Of a DNA stretch of 64,000 nt, positions 33,898-43,272 are shown piece by piece. Where the stretch lies: the NCBI GenBank assembly GCA_947446635.1, contig CANFHF010000003.1, positions 1-64,000 on the forward strand, given 5' to 3'. How positions within the stretch are numbered: position 1 is the first letter of the stretch; each line of letters opens with the position of its first letter. Both the position numbers and the translations under genes were made by a program. Below the pieces are notes generated by a model that was given only the letters and a program-made list of their open reading frames with translations, was not told the DNA's origin and ran no database searches. Source of the DNA: Flavobacteriaceae bacterium (GTDB taxonomy: Bacteria > Bacteroidota > Bacteroidia > Flavobacteriales > Flavobacteriaceae).

Positions 33898-34650
33898 ATG
33901 TTATCAATAAAAAATTTACACGCCTCCATCGGAGACAAAGAAATATTAAAAGGAATCAACCTTGAAGTAAAAGCGGGCGAAATTCACGCGATTATGGGAC
34001 CAAACGGCGCCGGAAAAAGCACCCTTGCCTCCATTATTGCCGGAAACGAAAATTACGAAGTTACTGAAGGTGAAATCTCTTTAGATGGAGAAGATCTTTC
34101 GGAATTGGCTCCAGAAGAAAGAGCCCACAAAGGGGTGTTTTTGTCATTTCAATATCCTGTTGAAATCCCAGGAGTTTCAGTGACTAACTTTATGAGAACC
34201 GCCATTAACGAAACCCGAAAAGCAAACGGCCAAGAGGAAATGCCTGCCAATGAAATGCTAAAAGTGATTCGGGAGAAGTCAGAATTATTGGAAATCGACC
34301 GTAAATTTTTGTCTCGTTCTTTGAACGAAGGCTTTTCTGGTGGAGAGAAAAAACGGAATGAGATTTTTCAAATGGCAATGCTAGAGCCTAAATTGGCTAT
34401 TTTAGATGAAACTGATTCTGGTTTGGATATTGACGCCCTTAGAATCGTTGCCAATGGGGTGAATAAATTGAAAAGTGACAAAAACGCCATTATCGTTATC
34501 ACCCATTATCAAAGACTTCTTGATTATATCGTTCCTGATTTTGTTCATGTCTTATACAATGGAAAAATTGTAAAATCTGGAGATGCTTCATTAGCATTAG
34601 AATTGGAAGAAAAAGGGTACGACTGGATTAAACAAGAACAAGAAGCATAA
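33898..34650 (+). CDS. sufC: Fe-S cluster assembly ATPase SufC
   Basis: The 250-residue ABC ATPase has Walker [11 protein letters not shown]-loop [10 protein letters not shown], signature [11 protein letters not shown], Walker [13 protein letters not shown] and switch His in ITHYQR. The FSGGEKKR form of the signature is specific to SufC rather than transport ABC proteins. It drives shape changes of SufB-SufD during cluster assembly. Confidence 0.97.
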   Translation: MLSIKNLHASIGDKEILKGINLEVKAGEIHAIMGPNGAGKSTLASIIAGNENYEVTEGEISLDGEDLSELAPEERAHKGVFLSFQYPVEIPGVSVTNFMRTAINETRKANGQEEMPANEMLKVIREKSELLEIDRKFLSRSLNEGFSGGEKKRNEIFQMAMLEPKLAILDETDSGLDIDALRIVANGVNKLKSDKNAIIVITHYQRLLDYIVPDFVHVLYNGKIVKSGDASLALELEEKGYDWIKQEQEA

Positions 34651-34729
34651 AATTTGTTTAAAGTCTAAAATTTAAAGCAAGTACGTGAACTTTAAATTTT
34701 TAAACCTTAAACTTTAAACAATAAAGAAT

Positions 34730-36046
34730 ATGGAATTGAAAGAGAAATTACTATCGTCTTTTATGGCTTTCGAAGAGCGTGTAGATGTTCAAACCGAACT
34801 TCATGATATACGAACTTCGGCTTTAAAAAACTTTGAAAATAAAGGTTTCCCGACCAAAAAAGACGAAGCCTGGAAATATACTTCGCTGAATGCCATTCTG
34901 AAAAATGACTTTAGCGTATTTCCAAAAAACGAAACAGCTATTGAATTCAGAGATGTAAAAAAATACTTTTTACACGAAATTGATACCTACAAAGTGGTGT
35001 TTATTGATGGTGTTTTTAGTTCGCATCTATCTTCTACGACCCATGACGGAATAGATGTTTGTTTGATGTCTTCAGCATTAAACAAGCCAAAATACAAAAT
35101 GGTTATCGACACTTATTTTAATAAAGTGGCGAGCAAGGACGAGTGTTTAACTTCTCTGAATACGGCTTTTGCCAATGAAGGAGCCTATATTAATATTCCG
35201 AAAAGCAAAGTGGCAGACAAGCCCATTGAGATTATGTATTTTTCAACCGGTTCAGAAGCAGCGCTTTTGGTCCAACCCAGAAACTTGGTAATTGTGGGTG
35301 AGAATTCGCACGTTCAAATCATCGAAAGACATCAAAGTCTGAACGAAAACCCGGTTTTGACCAATTCGGTTACCGAGATTTTTGCACAGAAACGTGCCAT
35401 CGTGGATTATTATAAAATCCAGAATGACAATCACGAAGCCAATCTGATTGACAACACCTTTGTTTCTCAACAAAAAGAAAGCCATGTATCGGTTCACACT
35501 TTTTCTTTCGGGGGGAATTTGACCAGAAACAACCTGAATTTCTACCATTTTGGGGAACGTTTGACTAGCACACTAAACGGCATCACGATTATTGGAGATA
35601 AACAACACGTGGACCATTATACTTTGGTAAATCATGCATCTCCAAATTGCGAAAGCTTCCAGGATTATAAAGGCATTTTTTCAGATCGTTCCACTGGTGT
35701 TTTCAACGGAAAAGTGTATGTGGAAAAAGAAGCCCAAAAAACGAATGCTTTCCAAAAAAGCAACAATATCCTTTTGAGCGACAAAGCGACAATAAATGCC
35801 AAACCACAATTGGAAATTTTTGCAGACGACGTAAAATGTTCTCACGGCTGTACCGTTGGACAATTAGACGAATCGGCAATGTTCTATATGCAAGCTCGTG
35901 GCATTCCGAAAAAAGAAGCCAAAGCCTTATTGATGTACGCCTTCTCAAATGCGGTTATAGAAAACATAAAAATACCGGAACTCAAAAAACGAATTACTAC
36001 GATTATCGCATCTAAATTAGGCGTGAAATTAGGGTTTGATTTGTAA
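34730..36046 (+). CDS. sufD: Fe-S cluster assembly protein SufD
   Basis: The 438-residue protein is the paralogue of SufB: N-terminal helical domain with FPTKKDEAWKYTSL, beta-helix core, and the C-terminal part with DDVKCSHGCTVGQLDESAMFY and ARGIPKKEAK. The conserved His and Cys near that motif help the SufB-SufD interface where the cluster forms. No cysteine desulfurase (sufS) or sulfur-transfer gene (sufE) follows; the next gene is bioD after 167 bp of AT-rich sequence. Confidence 0.96.
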   Translation: MELKEKLLSSFMAFEERVDVQTELHDIRTSALKNFENKGFPTKKDEAWKYTSLNAILKNDFSVFPKNETAIEFRDVKKYFLHEIDTYKVVFIDGVFSSHLSSTTHDGIDVCLMSSALNKPKYKMVIDTYFNKVASKDECLTSLNTAFANEGAYINIPKSKVADKPIEIMYFSTGSEAALLVQPRNLVIVGENSHVQIIERHQSLNENPVLTNSVTEIFAQKRAIVDYYKIQNDNHEANLIDNTFVSQQKESHVSVHTFSFGGNLTRNNLNFYHFGERLTSTLNGITIIGDKQHVDHYTLVNHASPNCESFQDYKGIFSDRSTGVFNGKVYVEKEAQKTNAFQKSNNILLSDKATINAKPQLEIFADDVKCSHGCTVGQLDESAMFYMQARGIPKKEAKALLMYAFSNAVIENIKIPELKKRITTIIASKLGVKLGFDL

Positions 36047-36213
36047 TTGACAACGAATGTTTAATTTCGTTTTAGAATTGTAATGTTAGGCTTGACCCCT
36101 ATATATTTCACTTTAAATTTTGGATTAGGATTCGTAATCCAAAAATAACTCATACCAATGACAAAACAATTGACATAAAATCAGTAACATCTGTTTAATC
36201 CGCAAGCTAACTT

Positions 36214-36831
36214 ATGAAACTATTTATAACAGGAATTTCTACCGATGTAGGTAAAACTATTGCCTCCGCTATAATTGTAGAAGCGCTTGAAGCCGATTAT
36301 TGGAAACCCATTCAAGCAGGGGCTTTGGATAATTCGGATAGTCATTTTATCAAGGCTAACATCAAAAATCAAAAATCGAAAATCTTTCCAAATACGTATC
36401 AATTTCAAACGGCCGCAAGCCCTCATTTAGCATCAGCGCTTGAGGGCGTTACCATTGATTTAAATAAAATAATTGAACCTAAAACGGATAACCACCTTGT
36501 TGTTGAAGGTGCGGGAGGAATTTTGGTGCCGCTAAATGATGCTGATTGTGTTGTTGATTTAATAAAACCAGATTATAAAGTGATTGTAGTTTCTAGGCAT
36601 TATCTAGGAAGCATCAACCATACCTTACTCACTATTCAAGCTTTAAAAAATCAAAAAATAAATGTCGTAGGGATTATATTCAATGGCGATGAAAATAAAG
36701 CTACCGAAGCAATAATTCTAGATAAAACGGGAACAAAATGCATTGGAAGAATAGAACAAGAATCTTATTTTGATGAAATTGTCATTTCAAAATACGCCAA
36801 CTTGTTTAGACAAAAACTATTGAGTTTATAA
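36214..36831 (+). CDS. bioD: Dethiobiotin synthetase BioD
   Basis: The 205-residue protein has the P-loop GISTDVGKT, the YWKPIQAG motif that binds the substrate carbamate, and VEGAGGILVPL. It closes the ureido ring of dethiobiotin with ATP and CO2, the step before biotin synthase. It is followed by bioA after 103 bp. BioD acts on the product of BioA, so the pair forms a consecutive block of the pathway. Confidence 0.95.
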   Translation: MKLFITGISTDVGKTIASAIIVEALEADYWKPIQAGALDNSDSHFIKANIKNQKSKIFPNTYQFQTAASPHLASALEGVTIDLNKIIEPKTDNHLVVEGAGGILVPLNDADCVVDLIKPDYKVIVVSRHYLGSINHTLLTIQALKNQKINVVGIIFNGDENKATEAIILDKTGTKCIGRIEQESYFDEIVISKYANLFRQKLLSL

Positions 36832-36934
36832 TGATTTCTGAACCAAACATGAGATTTCCGCGCTTTATTCCATCAGCTGACTTCTTTGCCCTTTTTTCTT
36901 TGTTCTTTTCTCTTGCTTCTTTTATCTTTACAAA

Positions 36935-38206
36935 ATGAATTTAACCGAGAGAGATAGCCGGCATCTTTGGCATCCTTACACGCAGCATAAAACTTCGAAA
37001 CCACCCATTGCCATTATCAAAGGCGAAGGAGCTTTGCTCTGGGACGAAAACAACAAAGAATACATTGACGCTATTGCTTCTTGGTGGGTCAACCCATTCG
37101 GGCATTCGAATAAATTTATTGCTGATGCAATTTATAAACAACTCACTACTTTAGAACACGTTCTTTTTGGTGGATTTACGCACGAACCAGCTGTTGTTTT
37201 GGCCGAAAAGTTGATAGAAATTTTACCCAAAAACCAACAAAAATTATTCTTTTCAGACAATGGCTCCACCGCGGTTGAAGTGGCTATTAAGGTTGCTTTG
37301 CAGTTTTTCTATAATAAAGGAGAAAAAAGAACAACAATTATTGCTTTCGAAAATGCTTTTCACGGAGACACATTTGCCGCAATGGCAGCCAGCGGAATTT
37401 CTTGTTTTACAGAAGCATTTCAGGGTATGTTGATTGATGTAATTCGTATTCCAGTTCCAATAAAAGGGCAGATGCAAGATAGCCTCAATGCTTTGGCGGA
37501 AGCTATTCAAAACAATAATTGTGCAGGATTTATTTTTGAACCATTAGTGCAAGGGGCAGCCGGAATGGTAATGTATGAATCTGTAGGGCTTGATAAATTA
37601 ATACGAATCTGTCATGAAAATAAGGTACTCACTATTGCCGACGAAGTGATGACGGGTTTTGGCAAAACAGGAAGAACTTTTGCCACGGATTATCTAAACG
37701 AAAAACCGGATATGATGTGTTTGTCGAAAGCCTTGACTGGAGGAACAATTCCAATGGCGATTACCACTTTTACCCAAGATGTTTATGATGCTTTTTATGA
37801 TGAAGACATTTATAAAGCTTTGTTTCATGGACACACCTTTACAGCAAATCCTACCGGTTGTGCTGCGGCTTTGGCAAGTTTGTCGTTATTGCAAACGGAA
37901 GAAATGCAAGCCAATATTATTCGGGTAAACAAAAGCCATTTGGGTTTTCAAAAACACATCGAACACCACCCGGCGGTTGTCACAACACGAGTGCTAGGAG
38001 TTATTTTTGCATTGGAAATCAAAACGGAAAGTTCGGAAAGCTATTATGGAAGCTTGCGCAATAAACTGTATGATTTTTTTATCGAAAACGGAATAATTCT
38101 AAGGCCTATTGGCAATATTGTATATATTTTACCCCCTTATATCATCACTGATGACCAATTGCGAAAAGTATATGAAGTGATTGAAAAAGCATTGAAAACA
38201 GTTTGA
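36935..38206 (+). CDS. bioA: Adenosylmethionine-8-amino-7-oxononanoate aminotransferase BioA
   Basis: The 423-residue class III aminotransferase begins with RHLWHPYTQHKTS, the BioA start pattern, and has ASWWVNPFGHS, SDNGSTAVEVA, the PLP-binding Asp in IADEVMTGFGKTG and the PLP lysine in CLSKALTGG. It makes 7,8-diaminononanoate with SAM as the amino donor. It lies between bioD and a ketosynthase gene on the same strand. A pyrimidine-rich stretch precedes the gene and may carry its own start of transcription. Confidence 0.95.
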   Translation: MNLTERDSRHLWHPYTQHKTSKPPIAIIKGEGALLWDENNKEYIDAIASWWVNPFGHSNKFIADAIYKQLTTLEHVLFGGFTHEPAVVLAEKLIEILPKNQQKLFFSDNGSTAVEVAIKVALQFFYNKGEKRTTIIAFENAFHGDTFAAMAASGISCFTEAFQGMLIDVIRIPVPIKGQMQDSLNALAEAIQNNNCAGFIFEPLVQGAAGMVMYESVGLDKLIRICHENKVLTIADEVMTGFGKTGRTFATDYLNEKPDMMCLSKALTGGTIPMAITTFTQDVYDAFYDEDIYKALFHGHTFTANPTGCAAALASLSLLQTEEMQANIIRVNKSHLGFQKHIEHHPAVVTTRVLGVIFALEIKTESSESYYGSLRNKLYDFFIENGIILRPIGNIVYILPPYIITDDQLRKVYEVIEKALKTV

Positions 38207-38240
38207 TTTTGTAAAAATCCATTTATAAATTATTCAAAAC

Positions 38241-38274
38241 TTTGTCAATTTTGCAAAAAACTTTGCGACATTTG
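38241..38274 (+). promoter_or_regulatory. Possible promoter of the biotin-cluster ketosynthase
   Basis: TTTG at 38241-38244 and GACATTTG at 38267-38274 (one mismatch to TAnnTTTG) are 22 bases apart, with transcription expected just before the TTG start at 38291. Confidence 0.35.
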
Positions 38275-38290
38275 CATTAAAAAAACAATC

Positions 38291-39445
38291 TTGCCTAAAG
38301 TCATTTCCATAACATCCATAGCCTCTATTTCCCCTTTAGGTAATTATTCAAAGACAATTTGGGAAAACTATAAAAACCTAAATCATTGTTTTACCGAACG
38401 CTTTTTAGACCATAAAAAGACCCTTATTGCCCAACTTGATGATAATTCAAACGAGGATGTTGAGACTCTAAAACAATCGGATATAAAATACAAATCTTTG
38501 GACAGATCGGTTTTGTTCGCAATGGCTGCTTCACGCAAAGCCATACAAAAAGCAGGTTGGAACCAAAATGATATCTTCGGAATTAATATTGGTTCTTCTC
38601 GAGGCGCCACTGAGTTGTTCGAGCAACACCATCAAGAATATTTAGAGACATCCAAAGCCCAAACGTTAACCTCTCCCACTACTACTTTAGGAAACATCTC
38701 CTCTTGGGTAGCTCATGATTTGCAAAGTTCAGGACCTGAAATTTCGCATTCCATTACATGTTCAACAGCCTTACACGCTTTATTAAATGGAGTTGCCTGG
38801 CTTCGCGCTGGAATGGCTGACAAATTCTTAGTTGGCGGAAGTGAAGCCCCTCTTACTGATTTCACTATTGCCCAAATGCGAGCCTTGAAAATATATTCCA
38901 ATAATGAGGATGTTTTTCCTTGTCGCGCTTTCGACTTAAAGAAAAATCAAAATACCTTATTACTAGGCGAAGGTGCAGCCATTTGTTGTTTGGAAATTGG
39001 CAAAAAAGAAAACGCAATCGCTTTTATAGAAGGCATTGGATATGCTACCGAAATTTTGGAACATAACATTTCTATATCAGCTGAAGCCACTTGTTTCCAA
39101 AAATCAATGAAAATGGCTTTGCAAAATACGGATTTATCTGAAGTTGATGTCATTGTCATGCACGCTCCAGGAACAAAAGTAGGTGACTTGACAGAATATA
39201 AAGCCATCCAAAAAGTTTTCGGCACCAATTTGCCTATGCTGACTACAAATAAATGGAAAATCGGACACACCTTTGGCGCATCAGGAATTTTGAGTATCGA
39301 AATGGCAATTTTAATGATGCAACACCAAGAATTCATACCAGTCCCATTTGCTGAAGAGCAAAAAACAAGAAAGACAATCCGTAAAATTTTGATTAATGCA
39401 GTAGGTTTTGGTGGAAATGCAGTAAGCGTTCTGTTGACCTTATAA
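38291..39445 (+). CDS. FabF-like beta-ketoacyl synthase in the biotin cluster
   Basis: The 384-residue thiolase-fold protein keeps the ketosynthase triad: C157 in ITCSTALHA, H291 in MHAPGTKVGD and H326 in IGHTFGASG, with K321 five residues before it. It is clearly shorter and more divergent than FabF at 44927; the usual HGTST is HAPGTK. Position after bioD-bioA suggests a part in making the pimeloyl chain of biotin, for which no bioC, bioH or bioF is seen in this window. That role is an inference. The start is TTG; no ATG is available in frame between the preceding gene and this codon. It converges with recX. Confidence 0.87.
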   Translation: MPKVISITSIASISPLGNYSKTIWENYKNLNHCFTERFLDHKKTLIAQLDDNSNEDVETLKQSDIKYKSLDRSVLFAMAASRKAIQKAGWNQNDIFGINIGSSRGATELFEQHHQEYLETSKAQTLTSPTTTLGNISSWVAHDLQSSGPEISHSITCSTALHALLNGVAWLRAGMADKFLVGGSEAPLTDFTIAQMRALKIYSNNEDVFPCRAFDLKKNQNTLLLGEGAAICCLEIGKKENAIAFIEGIGYATEILEHNISISAEATCFQKSMKMALQNTDLSEVDVIVMHAPGTKVGDLTEYKAIQKVFGTNLPMLTTNKWKIGHTFGASGILSIEMAILMMQHQEFIPVPFAEEQKTRKTIRKILINAVGFGGNAVSVLLTL

Positions 39446-39484
39446 AATTTTACTACGGCAAACAAAACATATTAATCATTTGTG

Positions 39485-39967
39485 TCATTCTGAACTTTTT
39501 ATAGACTCCAATCCCTTCACTTTGTCATAAACCAAACTACTTTCAAAACCTCGCCGAAGCAAATAATCACAAAACTTTTTCCGTTTTTTTAACACATTTG
39601 TTTCTTTGATGAATTCCCATTGACGTTGCGCTAGTGTGTGAAAAGTTTCTAAGTATTCTTCGGGAGTGATTTCTTTAAGGGCTCTATTGATAAGGGATTT
39701 CGTTATTTTTTTAGACTTTAGCTCGTTGGTAATTCTAATGATTCCCCAATGTTTAATACGGTGTTTTCCTCTGACAAAGCTACAAGCGTAGCGTTCTTCA
39801 TTCAGAAAATTAGATGTGATCAGGTGTACCATGATGGTATCTATTTCTTCTTGATCCATCTTCATCGTTTGCAATTTTGCAACCACTTCCTCATGGTACC
39901 GTTCTTGATAAGAACAAAAATATTCTATCTTTTGGAGGGCTTCTTTTAGCGAGAAAATGGCTTTCAT
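39485..39967 (-). CDS. recX: Regulatory protein RecX
   Basis: The 160-residue protein matches RecX: three-helix repeats with SYQERYHEEVVAKL, NEERYACSFVRGKHRIKHWG and a third with FCDYLLRRGFESSLVY. RecX binds RecA filaments and limits recombination. ATG 39967 begins at MKAIFSLKEALQK, the family start; an upstream in-frame ATG at 40027 would add 20 unrelated residues. RecA is not in the window. A palindrome lies 23 bases upstream. Confidence 0.9.
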   Translation of the reverse strand: MKAIFSLKEALQKIEYFCSYQERYHEEVVAKLQTMKMDQEEIDTIMVHLITSNFLNEERYACSFVRGKHRIKHWGIIRITNELKSKKITKSLINRALKEITPEEYLETFHTLAQRQWEFIKETNVLKKRKKFCDYLLRRGFESSLVYDKVKGLESIKSSE

Positions 39968-39989
39968 TTTTGGATTTTTTGTGTATAAA

Positions 39990-40006
39990 ATAACAATTCT
40001 TGTTAT
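39990..40006. promoter_or_regulatory. Palindrome upstream of recX
   Basis: ATAACAA-TTC-TTGTTAT is a perfect 7-base inverted repeat 23 bases before the recX ATG, a plausible operator site. The gap 39968-40320 otherwise holds AT-rich sequence and the purF terminator. Confidence 0.35.
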
Positions 40007-40161
40007 AATTTTGCAAATTCCATTCAAAAATACCTTTTAATCAGTTCCAAATCTACCGGGGCCTATTTTTTTTAATTATTTTCTATATTTCTCTTGAAAA
40101 TGTTCTTCTTATTTGAGTTTTCGTCGGATTTCCTCTATCTTCCCCTTGACTTTCTTCCAAT

Positions 40162-40191
40162 AAAAAAGGTGAAATTGCTTTCACCTTTTTT
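40162..40191 (-). terminator. Terminator downstream of purF
   Basis: AAAAAAGGTGAAA pairs with TTTCACCTTTTTT around a TTGC loop; read on the minus strand the stem ends in a T6 run. It lies 130 bases after the purF stop and could also act on the plus strand. Confidence 0.8.
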
Positions 40192-40320
40192 GCCCCAAAT
40201 CTACCATAAACTAACCTACTAATATTATGGTGAGTTAAAGATATTCAAGTTGTATTTTTTAAGCTAATATATTAGACGAACTTTGCAAAATATTAGACGA
40301 ACTACTTAAATATTGATATT

Positions 40321-42219
40321 TTAATAGGCTCTAGCGTCTTTCCCTTCATAAAAATTCATAAATGCCTTATTTACAACTCGATTGCCTCCTGGGGTAGGGT
40401 AGTCTCCAGTAAAGTACCAATCCCCTAAATTCTTTGGACAGGCAATATGTAAATCCTCAACAGTTTGAAAAATGATTTTTACCACGGCGTTAATTTCTGG
40501 CGAACTCAGTAGTTGTGCTATTTTATCTGAAATTTCCTGTGGCTGAAACGGGGCATAGATTTCAGTGACAAAATTAACCACTTCGCGATCTTTAAGGTTT
40601 TCCTGTCCTTTGCATTTAGCATAAACTTCATCAACAATATGGTACAGGTTTCTGTCTTTTAAAAGCGCTAAGGCAGCTCTAAACGCAACTAACCCCTCTA
40701 GTTTTGCCATATCAATTCCATAACAATCGGGATATCGAATTTGTGGAGCCGATGAAACTACAACAATGCTTTTTGGCTTCAAACGATCCATCATCTTGAT
40801 AATACTCATTTTGAGCGTTGTCCCTCTCACAATACTATCATCAATAATCACCAAGTTGTCGGTTGGTTTTATCACACCGTAAGTTACATCATAAACATGC
40901 GCCACTAAATCATCGCGACTACTGTCTTCAGTGATGAAAGTTCGAAGTTTTGCGTCTTTAATGGCTACTTTCTCGGTTCTTATTTTTACCGAAAGGATTT
41001 CTTCCAATTTTTCTTTGGTTAATTTCTTGCGGTTTTCAAGAATGTAATTATTTTTTCTTTGATTTAAAAAATCTTGCGCAGCTTCTATCATTCCGTAGAA
41101 AGAAGTTTCAGCAGTATTTGGAATATAAGAAAACACGGTATTGTCAGTATCGTTTCCAATGGCACCAAGAACCGCTGGCAAAATTAATTTTCCCAAATTT
41201 TTTCTTTCCTGATATATTTCGGCATCACTTCCTCTAGAAAAGTAAATTCTTTCAAAAGAACAGGCTTTTTTAACTGTTGGAGTAAGAATCTCTTGCATCG
41301 AAACACTTCCGTTTTTCTTTATAATTAAGGCGCTACCAGGATTAATTTCTTGTACTTTTTCAAAAGTGATATTAAATACTGTTTGAATAACAGGGCGTTC
41401 TGAGGCTACCACCACAATTTCGTCATCTTCATAAAAATAGGCTGGTCGAATTCCTGCTGGATCTCTAAAAACAAAAGCGTCCCCATGCCCCAAAAGTCCT
41501 GCCATAGCATAACCGCCATCAAGGTTTTTAGATGCTCTTGCTAATATTTTGGCAACATCTAGTTTTTCAGCAATCACAGGAGACGCTTCCCGTTTAGACA
41601 AGCCCATTGCTTTGCAATCTTGATACAGTTGCATTACTTCTTTGTCTAGAAAATGGCCAATTTTTTCCATTACAGTAACAGTATCCGCCATTTCTTTTGG
41701 ATGCTGTCCTAATTCCACTAGATTTTCAAAAAGTTCTTTTACATTAGTCATATTGAAATTTCCAGCCAAAATAAGGTTCCGGTGCATCCAATTACTTTGT
41801 CTCAAAAAGGGATGAACACTTTCGATACTATTTTTTCCGAACGTTCCATAACGAACATGTCCTAAAAACAATTCGCCTAGATAAGGGATATTCTTTTTTT
41901 GAAGGGTCACATCATCAGCGTATTCTGGATGAGAAGCCATTTCCTCATTTATTCTTTCATTAATTTGAGCAAAAACATCTTGAATGGGCTGTGATTGATT
42001 CGATCTCACGCGGCTGATGTATCTTTCCCCAGCCTCCACATCTAGTTTTATACTTGCAAAACCAGCGCCGTCTTGTCCACGGTTGTGCTGTTTTTCCATC
42101 ATCAAATACATTTTTTGTATCCCGTAGAAAGCCGTACCGTATTTTTCTTTGTAGAATTCTAACGGTTTTTTTAATCGTAGAAGGGCAATCCCACATTCGT
42201 GTTTTATTGCGTCGCTCAT
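40321..42219 (-). CDS. purF: Amidophosphoribosyltransferase PurF
   Basis: The 632-residue protein starts with an 8-residue propeptide and then the catalytic Cys9 (HE-CGIALLRL) of the class II glutamine amidotransferase domain. The PRPP site IIDDSIVRGTT lies in the C-terminal phosphoribosyltransferase domain. It is about 130 residues longer than E. coli PurF, as is usual in Bacteroidota. The enzyme makes phosphoribosylamine, the first step of purine synthesis. It follows the PfkB gene on the same strand with a hairpin terminator in the gap, so the two are probably separate messages. Confidence 0.95.
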   Translation of the reverse strand: MSDAIKHECGIALLRLKKPLEFYKEKYGTAFYGIQKMYLMMEKQHNRGQDGAGFASIKLDVEAGERYISRVRSNQSQPIQDVFAQINERINEEMASHPEYADDVTLQKKNIPYLGELFLGHVRYGTFGKNSIESVHPFLRQSNWMHRNLILAGNFNMTNVKELFENLVELGQHPKEMADTVTVMEKIGHFLDKEVMQLYQDCKAMGLSKREASPVIAEKLDVAKILARASKNLDGGYAMAGLLGHGDAFVFRDPAGIRPAYFYEDDEIVVVASERPVIQTVFNITFEKVQEINPGSALIIKKNGSVSMQEILTPTVKKACSFERIYFSRGSDAEIYQERKNLGKLILPAVLGAIGNDTDNTVFSYIPNTAETSFYGMIEAAQDFLNQRKNNYILENRKKLTKEKLEEILSVKIRTEKVAIKDAKLRTFITEDSSRDDLVAHVYDVTYGVIKPTDNLVIIDDSIVRGTTLKMSIIKMMDRLKPKSIVVVSSAPQIRYPDCYGIDMAKLEGLVAFRAALALLKDRNLYHIVDEVYAKCKGQENLKDREVVNFVTEIYAPFQPQEISDKIAQLLSSPEINAVVKIIFQTVEDLHIACPKNLGDWYFTGDYPTPGGNRVVNKAFMNFYEGKDARAY

Positions 42220-42239
42220 TGTATAGGGGTTGTTTATTG

Positions 42240-42262
42240 AAAAAGCCTCGTTTCCGAGGCTT
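42240..42262 (-). terminator. Terminator between the PfkB gene and purF
   Basis: AAGCCTCG-TTTC-CGAGGCTT with T5 on the minus strand, placed 13 bases after the PfkB stop and 21 bases before the purF start. Confidence 0.85.
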
Positions 42263-42274
42263 CATAATTTTACA

Positions 42275-43198
42275 TTATATTTCTATGTTAAATTGTGTCA
42301 ATGATTTGAATTGTTTCAATCGGTTAGTCACTTCCACTTTTTCAAGCCCAACCATTCTTTCAGTCCCAAATTTTTCTACACAAAAAGAAGCTAAATTTGA
42401 ACCGTATATTATGGCATTTTTCATGTTTTCGAAAGATATGTTTCCGCTTTGTGTAATATATCCTGCAAATCCACCTGCAAATGTATCTCCTGCCCCTGTT
42501 GGATCAAAAACTTCTTCCAAAGGTAAGGCAGGCGCAAAGAAAATTTCATGGCTGTGAAATAATAATGCCCCATGTTCTCCTTTTTTAATGACAACAAATT
42601 TTGGCCCCATTGCGTGAATTTTTGCAGCGGCTTTAACTAAGGAATACTCTCCCGAAAGTTGTCGTGCTTCCTCGTCATTGATCGTAATAACGTCAACGCG
42701 TTTGATTACTTCTAATAATTCAGGCAAGGCACAATCCATCCAAAAATTCATGGTGTCTAAAACTATTAATTTTGGTTTCACATCCATTTGTTCTAAAACA
42801 CCACTTTGCACTAATGGATGCAAATTCCCTAACATTACCACATCAGCATTTTTAAAGTTTTGTGGGACTTTTGGCTGAAAATCTGCTAATACATTTAATT
42901 GGGTGTCTAATGTGTCTCTAGAATTCAAATCGTTATGATATCGACCACTCCAGAAGAAAGTTTTTCCTCCTTTGACCACTTCAAGACCTGAAACATCAAT
43001 GTTTCTGTCCGTTAATAAATTGATGTATTCTTGTGGAAAATCATCTCCAACAACTGAAACAATGGCAGACTCGAGGTTAAAATGAGATGCCGAAATCCCA
43101 ATGTAAGTTGCTGCACCACCTAAAATTTTGTCCGTTTTGCCAAAAGGGGTTTCAATTGCGTCGAAAGCGACCGTTCCAACAATCAATAATTTATTCAT
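42275..43198 (-). CDS. PfkB-family sugar/nucleoside kinase
   Basis: The 307-residue protein has the ribokinase fold marks: LGGAATYIG near the start (substrate side) and the second PfkB signature DPTGAGDTFAGGF with the catalytic Asp. There is no sign of fructose-6-phosphate specificity. The location between purF, rnhA and purN suggests a nucleoside or ribose-related substrate, which is an inference from context only. The gene has its own terminator and an upstream gap of 74 bp to rnhA. Confidence 0.9.
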   Translation of the reverse strand: MNKLLIVGTVAFDAIETPFGKTDKILGGAATYIGISASHFNLESAIVSVVGDDFPQEYINLLTDRNIDVSGLEVVKGGKTFFWSGRYHNDLNSRDTLDTQLNVLADFQPKVPQNFKNADVVMLGNLHPLVQSGVLEQMDVKPKLIVLDTMNFWMDCALPELLEVIKRVDVITINDEEARQLSGEYSLVKAAAKIHAMGPKFVVIKKGEHGALLFHSHEIFFAPALPLEEVFDPTGAGDTFAGGFAGYITQSGNISFENMKNAIIYGSNLASFCVEKFGTERMVGLEKVEVTNRLKQFKSLTQFNIEI

Positions 43199-43272
43199 AC
43201 TACATGATTCGAATTAAGCAGCAAAGATAGTTTATAAGTTTGAAGTTTGAAAACAGATACGATTAGAAGTTT

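Noticed and set aside
38947..39465. 172-codon open frame on the minus strand opposite the biotin-cluster ketosynthase
   Set aside because: The ketosynthase on the other strand has complete catalytic motifs; this frame has no family features and an unusual composition.
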